Shown here one piece after another: positions 1 to 4,971 of a stretch of DNA of 10,223 nucleotides. Within the stretch, counting starts at the first letter, position 1. The number at the start of each line of letters is the position of its first letter. A program made the translations under genes and the position numbers. The DNA lies in assembly GCA_019057775.1 (NCBI GenBank), contig JAHLWT010000142.1, positions 1 through 10,223 of the forward strand. The letters are read 5' to 3'. This DNA comes from Promethearchaeota archaeon (lineage in GTDB: Archaea; Asgardarchaeota; Lokiarchaeia; Sigynarchaeales; SOKP01). The notes beneath the pieces were generated by a model. That model searched no databases and was not told where the DNA came from. It saw only the letters and a program-made list of their open reading frames with translations.

Positions 1-341
1 TAATAATAATATTACTTCCGGAACTCCGACAAAAATACTTCATCAATCTTCCATGTGGGGGATACTCAAAAAAAATTTGCTTCCGTGAGCACATTCTCAA
101 ATAAAATGTTATAGTTACACTTTGGCAATTAGTCTGAAAAGATCGAAGATAACAATGTTTTCCATGTGTCTTATAATAATGTCGCATTATATTAAAGCTA
201 AGAACAAACTTATTAAAAAATTTTGATATAATTTCAATATCAAAAAAAATTACAGTCAATATTATTAATGGACAAATCCATAAAACGCAAACATTTAAAA
301 GTTCGAAAATAATTATGAACATTAAATAATAGAATTATTTA
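1..341. other. Left-edge region upstream of TFB, no confirmed gene
   Basis: This stretch holds no gene I can identify. What can be seen are a TATA-like element at 294-301, several inverted repeats (176-190, 221-245, 268-281 and, crossing into the next region, 320-344), and a 9-bp direct repeat TTCCATGTG at 49-57 and 160-168. On the minus strand a frame is free of stops from an ATG at 322-320 down to the window edge (107 codons). Its conceptual product starts with hydrophobic residues and is then rich in Cys, His and Arg and poor in Asp and Glu. That is unlike the Lys/Glu-rich neighbours, so I do not call it a gene. On the plus strand all three frames stop within about the first 105 bases or earlier. 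Confidence 0.5.
288..301 (+). promoter_or_regulatory. Candidate BRE/TATA promoter of the TFB gene
   Basis: The sequence CAAACA followed by TTTAAAAG resembles an archaeal BRE plus TATA box. The usual spacing of about 25 bases from the TATA centre puts transcription start near 320-326, giving a leader of roughly 20 bases before the TTG at 346. An alternative is that the A/T arms of the inverted repeat at 320-344 are themselves the TATA element, which would make the transcript nearly leaderless. Assigned by eye from composition and spacing. Confidence 0.4.
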
Positions 342-344
342 ATG
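320..344. repeat. 11-bp perfect inverted repeat just before the TFB start
   Basis: The arms CATTAAATAAT (320-330) and ATTATTTAATG (334-344) are perfect reverse complements separated by AGA. The repeat ends one base before the TTG start codon of TFB and overlaps the transcription start predicted from the TATA box at 294-301. It could be an operator for a dimeric repressor, a leader hairpin, or a symmetrical TATA-like element. A/T-rich arms lower the specificity, but 11 paired bases with a 3-base loop is the longest perfect dyad I noticed in the window. Confidence 0.5.
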
Positions 345-345
345 G

Positions 346-1284
346 TTGACTTTATTGGATCTTTCATCCCCTCAGAAAAGTTTAAATTTTTGCCCCGAAT
401 GTGGTAATAAAAATTTGATATCGGATGAATCTCGTGGTGATCTCGTTTGTAACGTATGTGGTTTAGTATTAAGCCAGAGGCTTATTGATTTAGGACCAGA
501 ATGGAGAGCATTCACATCAGAAGAGGCAAATAAAAAAGTTAGAGTAGGAGCACCATCTACTCTTACAATTCATGATAAAGGTTTAAGCACTATGATTGGT
601 TGGAAAAATAAGGATGCTTTTGGAAAGACTATAAGCCCCAAAATGAAAGCAGAAGTGTATCGTTTAAGGAAATGGCATGTAAGGACTCGAACCAATAAAT
701 CAATAGATAGAAATCTAGCATATGCTATGAATGAACTAGATCGATTTTCATCTCAACTAAACTTATCAAAAGATCTAAAAGAATCGTCAGCACATATATA
801 CAGAAAAATGGCTAACAAAAATTTAATAAGGGGGAGATCTATTGAAGCTATGTTAATTGCTTCTATTTACCTTTCTTGTAGACTTAATAGTATCCCAAAA
901 ACTTTAGATGATTTTATCGAATTCGCTTCAGTTGATAAAAAGAAGGTCGCTCGATGTTATCGACTTATCTTAAATGAATTAAAATTGAATATAAAAGTAT
1001 CGTCCCCAATTAATTTTATCCCTAGATTTTGTGCTGAACTAAGCCTTTCTGGAAAAACACAAAATAGAGCAGCATCCATTTTAAAGCTAGCTAAAAAGTA
1101 TCGTATAACAGCGGGAAAAGCACCTACAGGTCTTGCTGGTGCTGCTTTATACGTTGCAGCGATACAAGAAGGAGAACGTCGCACACAAAAAGAAGTCTCA
1201 CTCGCTGCTGGAGTTACAGAAGCTACTATTCGTAATCGATATAAGGAACTTGTAAATTATTTAAAATTTGAAATAAACGTTTGA
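346..1284 (+). CDS. tfb: Transcription initiation factor B (TFB, archaeal TFIIB)
   Basis: This general transcription factor binds TBP and the BRE element and recruits RNA polymerase to archaeal promoters. The 312 residues match the family's usual length of about 300. The N-terminal zinc ribbon uses C16, C19, C35 and C38 (CX2C-X15-CX2C), followed by the B-reader/linker region with DLGPEWRAF near 48-56. Two cyclin-fold repeats follow, roughly 118-212 and 218-308. The first contains the TFIIB signature around RGRSIEAMLIASIYLSCR (162-179), the second GKAPTGLAGAALYVAA (257-272). A C-terminal helix-turn-helix at about 284-302 is the expected BRE reader. Translation is taken from TTG 346: an in-frame stop lies just upstream at 340-342, the ATG at 342 is in another frame, and the next in-frame Met (83) would delete the zinc ribbon. 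No Shine-Dalgarno is visible. The gene converges on rpoP with a 43-bp gap. Confidence 0.96.
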   Translation: MTLLDLSSPQKSLNFCPECGNKNLISDESRGDLVCNVCGLVLSQRLIDLGPEWRAFTSEEANKKVRVGAPSTLTIHDKGLSTMIGWKNKDAFGKTISPKMKAEVYRLRKWHVRTRTNKSIDRNLAYAMNELDRFSSQLNLSKDLKESSAHIYRKMANKNLIRGRSIEAMLIASIYLSCRLNSIPKTLDDFIEFASVDKKKVARCYRLILNELKLNIKVSSPINFIPRFCAELSLSGKTQNRAASILKLAKKYRITAGKAPTGLAGAALYVAAIQEGERRTQKEVSLAAGVTEATIRNRYKELVNYLKFEINV

Positions 1285-1299
1285 GCAATACAAGTAACT

Positions 1300-1325
1300 A
1301 AAAATCAAGAAATTAAAATAAAGAG
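1300..1325 (-). terminator. T-rich tract after rpoP
   Basis: Read on the minus strand, the bases just after the rpoP stop are T-rich (CTTTATTTTAATTTCTTG followed by ATTTTT). This is typical of archaeal oligo-T termination without a strong hairpin. It lies in the 43-bp gap between the converging TFB and rpoP genes. Confidence 0.35.
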
Positions 1326-1327
1326 TT

Positions 1328-1477
1328 TCAGCGAATTTTTATTCTTTTTATAACATCTGGTCTCTTTTTATATAAAATCCTGAATCCACAGTGAGAACAT
1401 TTTATTCCCGGCAATGCACTTAATTCTTTTTTACTTACTTCTTTCCCACAACTTTTCCTTGCACACACATAATTCAT
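1328..1477 (-). CDS. rpoP: DNA-directed RNA polymerase subunit Rpo12 (RpoP)
   Basis: This 49-residue gene encodes the Rpb12-type zinc-ribbon subunit of archaeal RNA polymerase. The product begins MNYVCARKSCGKEVSKKEL and continues with LPGIKCSHCGFRILYKKRP. The second half matches the diagnostic LPG-(I/V)-(K/R)-C-x-x-C-G-(Y/F)-(R/K)-I-(L/I)-(Y/F)-K-x-RP pattern of the family almost exactly. Zinc ligands would be C5, C10, C27 and C30. The length is normal for archaeal RpoP. The first knuckle is CX4C (CARKSC) rather than the usual CX2C, a two-residue insertion. The ATG at 1477-1475 has no Shine-Dalgarno; a TATA-like element about 30 bases upstream suggests a leaderless or short-leader transcript. 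The gene lies downstream of the PAC2 gene on the same strand and converges on TFB. Assignment rests on motif recognition and is strong despite the small size. Confidence 0.93.
   Translation of the reverse strand: MNYVCARKSCGKEVSKKELSALPGIKCSHCGFRILYKKRPDVIKRIKIR
1336..1350 (+). terminator. T-rich tract downstream of TFB
   Basis: Two T-runs (TTTTT, ATTC, TTTTT) lie about 50 bases past the TFB stop, inside the 3' end of the convergent rpoP gene. They are a plausible oligo-T terminator for TFB, without a hairpin. Confidence 0.3.
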
Positions 1478-1503
1478 ATTGTTTCTAAATTAACAATGAT
1501 TAA

Positions 1504-1520
1504 AATATTTTATGCTTGGT
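1504..1520 (-). promoter_or_regulatory. Candidate BRE/TATA promoter of rpoP
   Basis: Read on the minus strand: ACCAAG then CATAAAATATT, a BRE-like stretch followed by a TATA-like box, centred about 32 bases before the rpoP ATG. With standard spacing this gives a leader of only a few bases, in keeping with the absence of a Shine-Dalgarno. Confidence 0.4.
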
Positions 1521-1540
1521 TGCTTTAAGTGAATCCTATA

Positions 1541-1560
1541 TTATAAGAAATAAAAAATTA
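1541..1560 (-). terminator. T-rich tract after the PAC2 gene
   Basis: On the minus strand this reads TAATTTTTTATTTCTTATAA, about 20-40 bases past the PAC2 stop and before the rpoP promoter. It is a plausible oligo-T terminator separating the two genes. Confidence 0.4.
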
Positions 1561-1581
1561 AATTTTTTGAGGGCAGTTCCT

Positions 1582-2391
1582 TTATATATATAAAGATTTT
1601 CTTTTATCATCTGCATCAATAAGTTGGAGAGAATCAAGATCTTTTTCTAATTGATCTCTTTTAATTTGGAGATTTTTAGTAATTTCATCAATATTTTCTA
1701 TTGAATACTTCTTCTTTATCGGTAATGTAAAGGATCTTTTTAGCATTTCTAAAAGTGTAATGGATGCTTTTAAATCTGTAATATCTTCATTTACAATAGC
1801 AAAATTGTCAGTTTCAGCAAGAAAAACTAATCCATCAATGTTAAATCTTGCTTTTGCTAAAGTTGGAATTAATCCATTTGCCCCAATTATAACTCCCTTT
1901 TGAATTTTTTTACAATTGGTTTCAACCAAATATTTCTCTATGAGTTCTCGATTAGTAGAACTGACATAAATCTTTGGAATTTTCGTATTGATAGTTCTAC
2001 TACTTACAGGATAGGCTCCCAGAGCAATTATTAATTGTATATTATAACGATGAATTATCTCAGAGAGAAAATTTGAAATTTTATATATACCTTTCGGAGT
2101 TAAACTCTGGGCATCAGCAGTTATTAAAATGATGTCTCTTATTCCTTCTGGATCTTTCCAGTACAATACTTCTGCCTTAGGAGCTGATAAAAGACTGTCG
2201 TCCACGATTGCCCCCGCAGGATAATCATCAAATATAATATCAATTAAATTTTTGGCATCAAGTTGTCCAATAAGAGAATCTAACGCAAATTTCCCTACGT
2301 CTGCAATACCTGGCATCCCTACGATGCAAATTGGATCCTTAAAATCTTCTTTTATCAAATGATCATGTTCTATAATTCTTATTCCTTCCAT
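1582..2391 (-). CDS. PAC2-family proteasome assembly chaperone, with C-terminal HbYX-like tail
   Basis: The 269-residue protein belongs to the PAC2 family (archaeal PbaA/PbaB, eukaryotic PAC2), which chaperone or bind the 20S proteasome. Family hallmarks are GMPGIADVGK at 25-34, a central GAYP at 125-128 and GANGLIP at 170-176, within a Rossmann-like alpha/beta domain. A charged, probably coiled-coil segment follows at about 232-260. The chain ends Leu-Tyr-Ile, which fits the hydrophobic-Tyr-any (HbYX) motif that proteasome partners use to dock into alpha-ring pockets. Archaeal PbaA/PbaB are known to associate with the proteasome; docking by this protein is inferred. The tail is encoded in a simple TATATATA stretch, so chance is possible. 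The ATG at 2391 is preceded by GAAGGT with 7-base spacing, a good Shine-Dalgarno. The gene is divergent from the YkgJ-type gene. Confidence 0.9.
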   Translation of the reverse strand: MEGIRIIEHDHLIKEDFKDPICIVGMPGIADVGKFALDSLIGQLDAKNLIDIIFDDYPAGAIVDDSLLSAPKAEVLYWKDPEGIRDIILITADAQSLTPKGIYKISNFLSEIIHRYNIQLIIALGAYPVSSRTINTKIPKIYVSSTNRELIEKYLVETNCKKIQKGVIIGANGLIPTLAKARFNIDGLVFLAETDNFAIVNEDITDLKASITLLEMLKRSFTLPIKKKYSIENIDEITKNLQIKRDQLEKDLDSLQLIDADDKRKSLYI

Positions 2392-2443
2392 ATCTTAAAC
2401 CTTCTTTTTTCAAAAACGTCCCTAATTATACGGTATTTTCATC

Positions 2444-2455
2444 AATTTAAAAACG
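2444..2455 (-). promoter_or_regulatory. Candidate TATA element of the PAC2 gene
   Basis: On the minus strand this reads GTTTTTAAATTG, centred about 58 bases before the ATG. Standard spacing predicts a leader of about 30 bases, enough to include the visible Shine-Dalgarno GAAGGT at 2404-2399. The call is by eye. Confidence 0.3.
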
Positions 2456-2540
2456 ATGTATTATCCTAGTAGACACAAGAATTAGTGTAAAAGTAATATA
2501 ATCATAACATCAAAAATTAATTTAGTCAAATTCATTATCT

Positions 2541-2552
2541 ACATATATAGAA
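2541..2552 (+). promoter_or_regulatory. Candidate TATA element of the YkgJ-type gene
   Basis: ACATATATAGAA lies about 45 bases before the ATG at 2592. This would give a leader of about 20 bases, and no Shine-Dalgarno is visible. It sits in the 200-bp divergent region shared with the PAC2 gene; the rest of that region shows no gene. Confidence 0.4.
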
Positions 2553-2591
2553 AATTTATTCAACAAATTATCTATATTTCACCAACTAAAA

Positions 2592-3188
2592 ATGTCATTA
2601 ACTTATAAATGTAAAAGATGTGGAACTTGTTGTCATGAAGTACCTGGAGAATATGTTAAAAGAATACCACTTTACCCAGATGAGGTAGATAGAATGATAC
2701 AAATTGCCAAAGAACGAGAAATTGAATTTAAAATTATAGAAGATTTAATATTCCCTGATCTTAAAAATGAAAAAATTCTAATTCTAACTTATCGGATAAT
2801 TTTTAATAATATAAATCAAGGTTGTCCTTTTTATGACGAAGTTGAGGGGTGTACGATTCAAAACATCAAGCCTCTAGCCTGTCAAGCTTATCCATTAGCA
2901 CTAAAACAGATCGATGCATTTAATTTTGAAATTTCAATTGATCCACTATGTAATTTTGTTGTACGAAATTATGATACAATAGAAACCCTAGATCTTGAAG
3001 AACTAAAAGAGTTATTTAGGGAAGAATATCCTAAAGGTGAAAAATTTTATAAAAAAAATAAGGAACTAATCCTTAAAATGAGAAAATTAGAAGCGATGAA
3101 AGAAATTGAAATACCAAGTCACATAAAACTTGATGATTTCAATAAGTATTTGAAAAAGTGGGAAAGGAGAGAAATCGTGGTCAATTAA
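2592..3188 (+). CDS. YkgJ-type cysteine cluster protein
   Basis: The 198-residue protein has the Cys pattern of the YkgJ/CxxCxxCC family (putative zinc or iron-sulfur binding). The N-terminal cluster KCKRCGTCC gives C7, C10, C13 and C14. Further cysteines follow: C78 (in GCPF), C87 (GCTI), C97 (ACQAYPL) and C120 (LCNF). The spacing and the CxxYPL element are typical of the family, whose biochemical role is not established; iron-sulfur or zinc chelation is the usual annotation. The C-terminal third (about 130-198) is charged and helical-looking, with no membrane segment. It starts at ATG 2592 without a Shine-Dalgarno and ends 29 bp from the convergent SWIM gene. Family assignment is confident; function is unknown. 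Confidence 0.85.
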   Translation: MSLTYKCKRCGTCCHEVPGEYVKRIPLYPDEVDRMIQIAKEREIEFKIIEDLIFPDLKNEKILILTYRIIFNNINQGCPFYDEVEGCTIQNIKPLACQAYPLALKQIDAFNFEISIDPLCNFVVRNYDTIETLDLEELKELFREEYPKGEKFYKKNKELILKMRKLEAMKEIEIPSHIKLDDFNKYLKKWERREIVVN

Positions 3189-3217
3189 AATCAAATACTT
3201 GTAACAAAAATATTAAA

Positions 3218-3610
3218 CTAAATTTTCAATTTAAAGTCTCGGATTAGATTATTGAAATGCTGATCTTTCACTTTTTCTTGTTTGTAACTTTTTAATGCTT
3301 CGCTAATGATTTGAGCTAAAATATGTTTACAGAAATCTCTTTTTCTTTTAATTACAATATTTTTATAGAAATCTTGACATGAACAATACAATTGAGGATA
3401 AATCATATGTTCTTGGTTTTCTCCTTTAGCTGTCCATACAATTCGATTCGAGGGAGTATACACGTATTTAGTAATTCCCCTCTTAATTACTTCGATCACT
3501 GTTGCAGATTTATCAGGAAAAACACTTTCTAAAAAAGTTAAAAATTCTTCATCTATAATTTGCTTTTCTTTTGCTTTTTGATAAATCTTTAACAATAAAT
3601 CTTTTGACAT
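3218..3610 (-). CDS. SWIM zinc-finger protein, possibly Sws1/Shu2-like
   Basis: This small 130-residue protein has one SWIM zinc finger: C76-x-C78, a 15-residue spacer, then C94-x-H96. SWIM domains bind zinc and act in DNA or protein binding. The motif continues as CKHILA, that is CxHxxA with Ala99, which matches the extended CxC...CxHxxA form described for the Shu2/SWS1 family of Rad51-paralogue partners, said to include archaeal members. This suggests, but does not prove, a role with RadA in homologous recombination. The N-terminal ~65 residues are helical then strand-rich (KYVYTPSNRIVWTAKG), as in other short archaeal SWIM proteins. It starts at ATG 3610 without a Shine-Dalgarno, divergent from the glycosyltransferase 52 bp away, and converges on the YkgJ-type gene. 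No recombination gene is adjacent to support the Sws1 reading. Confidence 0.8.
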   Translation of the reverse strand: MSKDLLLKIYQKAKEKQIIDEEFLTFLESVFPDKSATVIEVIKRGITKYVYTPSNRIVWTAKGENQEHMIYPQLYCSCQDFYKNIVIKRKRDFCKHILAQIISEALKSYKQEKVKDQHFNNLIRDFKLKI

Positions 3611-3662
3611 TTGTATATCATTATATTATTATCATCAATAAATAAAAAGGATCATCATACTC
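3611..3662. promoter_or_regulatory. Short divergent promoter region, SWIM gene / glycosyltransferase
   Basis: Only 52 bp separate the two divergent genes. For the plus strand, GTATATCATTATA (from 3613) is TATA-like, with the TTG start about 45 bases downstream; AAAAAGG at 3644-3650 could be a weak Shine-Dalgarno 12 bases from that start. For the minus strand, CCTTTTTATTTATT (3650-3637) is TATA-like, about 33 bases from the SWIM ATG. Both promoters must overlap in this space. Confidence 0.35.
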
Positions 3663-4964
3663 TTGAGTAAAATTTTATACCTACCTACAAGGTATTTTCC
3701 TTCAATTTCTGGCGCTGAATTCTATTTTCAACGAATCGCAGAAATTTTAACTAAAAAGTTTAACTATAGTATTGACATATATACGTCTGATGCTATAGAT
3801 TTTAAAGCTTTAAGAGATCCAAGTGGAAAAATAATAGATCACAAAAATAGATTCTATAAAAAAGTAAACAACATAATTATTAAAAGATTTTCTGTAAATT
3901 ATAGCATATCCAAAGAAGAAATTATACTTAAATTGAAAAAAATCCCTTTTTATAATTCTCTTAATCTCTCAGATGATTGTGTCAAGAGTATTATAAAAAA
4001 TGGACCGTATTTAGAAGATTTAATTGATTATTTCATACAAAACCAGGCTCAAAACTATAAATTAATTCATGCTACTTTTTTTCCATATTTTAATTTATTA
4101 ATAAGTTTAATAATTGGAGAATATATCAATGTGCCAAAAATTTGTACTCCATTTTTTCACTTTTCAAATCCTAGATATATGGATCTAAAACTAATCGAAT
4201 TATTAAAAAAATTCGATCTTCTTATTGCTTGTACTAATATTGAAAAGAAAATTTTAATAGAAAAATATAAAATCCCCTCAGAAAAAATAAAAGTAATCCC
4301 TATGGGAGTAGACTTTAAAAGATTCGAACGCGTACATAAAGAATCATATAAAAATTTCTATTTTAAACAGAATTTCTTCAATAAAAAGGAGATGAAATAT
4401 AAGTTAGTTCTCTTTTGTGGGTACAAAAATTATGAAAAAGGAGCAATTTCTATTTTAAAGGCAATTCCTTTTATTCTTAAAAAAATTAAAAAAGTCTATT
4501 TTGTGTTTCTAGGCCCATCAACAAAGGCTTTTAATATTACCTCTTCTAAAATTAAAAAGCTTTACGATGCAAGAATAATCAATTTCACTCCAGATAATTT
4601 AACTGGTTATTATGATAAAAAAAAATTAACAGCATTTAAAGAAGCAGATTTATATTTAATGCCCAGTCGGAGCGATGCTTTTGGAATTTCTTTCTTGGAG
4701 GCATGGGCAGCAGGAAATCCCGTGGTAGGAGCAAGAATTGGAGCAACACCGGAAGTAATAGAAGAAAAAGTTGATGGCTTATTAGTTGATTTTGACAATC
4801 CTGTAGATATTGCCCAGAAAGTCATTTTATTATTAAAAAACAAGAAAATGAGAAAAAACTTAGGGTCAGCTGGCCAGTTAAAAGTATCAAAAAAATATAC
4901 GTGGGACATAATAGCAAAACACACACATTCTACTTATCAAAATTTAATTAAAAACAATAAATGA
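3663..4964 (+). CDS. Glycosyltransferase, GT4 family (GT-B fold)
   Basis: The 433-residue enzyme should transfer a sugar from a nucleotide-activated donor, retaining configuration, as GT4 family members do. The N-terminal Rossmann half begins with LPTRYFPSISGAEFYFQRIA (7-26), the donor/acceptor-loop region of GT4 enzymes. The C-terminal half runs from about 246, with FCGYKNYEKG (251-260) as the phosphate-contact region and SRSDAFGISFLEAWAAGNPV (335-354) as the signature. In that signature the usual EX7E is DX7E (D338, E346), a variant seen in a GT4 subgroup. There is no signal peptide or clear transmembrane segment; IHATFFPYFNLLISLIIG is hydrophobic but probably buried. Start is TTG 3663, as no ATG fits and an in-frame TAA lies at 3639. 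The decarboxylase gene follows after 7 bp. Sugar and acceptor cannot be read; the context suggests a cell-surface glycan, lipid or small glycoside. Confidence 0.9.
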   Translation: MSKILYLPTRYFPSISGAEFYFQRIAEILTKKFNYSIDIYTSDAIDFKALRDPSGKIIDHKNRFYKKVNNIIIKRFSVNYSISKEEIILKLKKIPFYNSLNLSDDCVKSIIKNGPYLEDLIDYFIQNQAQNYKLIHATFFPYFNLLISLIIGEYINVPKICTPFFHFSNPRYMDLKLIELLKKFDLLIACTNIEKKILIEKYKIPSEKIKVIPMGVDFKRFERVHKESYKNFYFKQNFFNKKEMKYKLVLFCGYKNYEKGAISILKAIPFILKKIKKVYFVFLGPSTKAFNITSSKIKKLYDARIINFTPDNLTGYYDKKKLTAFKEADLYLMPSRSDAFGISFLEAWAAGNPVVGARIGATPEVIEEKVDGLLVDFDNPVDIAQKVILLLKNKKMRKNLGSAGQLKVSKKYTWDIIAKHTHSTYQNLIKNNK

Positions 4965-4971
4965 TAAAATT

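Noticed and set aside
342..407. ATG at 342 opening a 21-codon frame before and into TFB
   Set aside because: It is out of frame with TFB and ends at a TAA within the zinc-ribbon coding region. It could act as an overlapping upstream ORF, but nothing beyond the ATG supports it.
957..1184. 75-codon minus-strand ORF inside TFB
   Set aside because: Antisense shadow of the cyclin repeats of TFB; the plus-strand frame carries the conserved TFIIB motifs and the antisense product has no recognisable features.
4610..4924. 104-codon minus-strand ORF inside the glycosyltransferase
   Set aside because: Lies entirely over the GT4 signature region of the plus-strand gene; the conserved motifs are in the plus frame.
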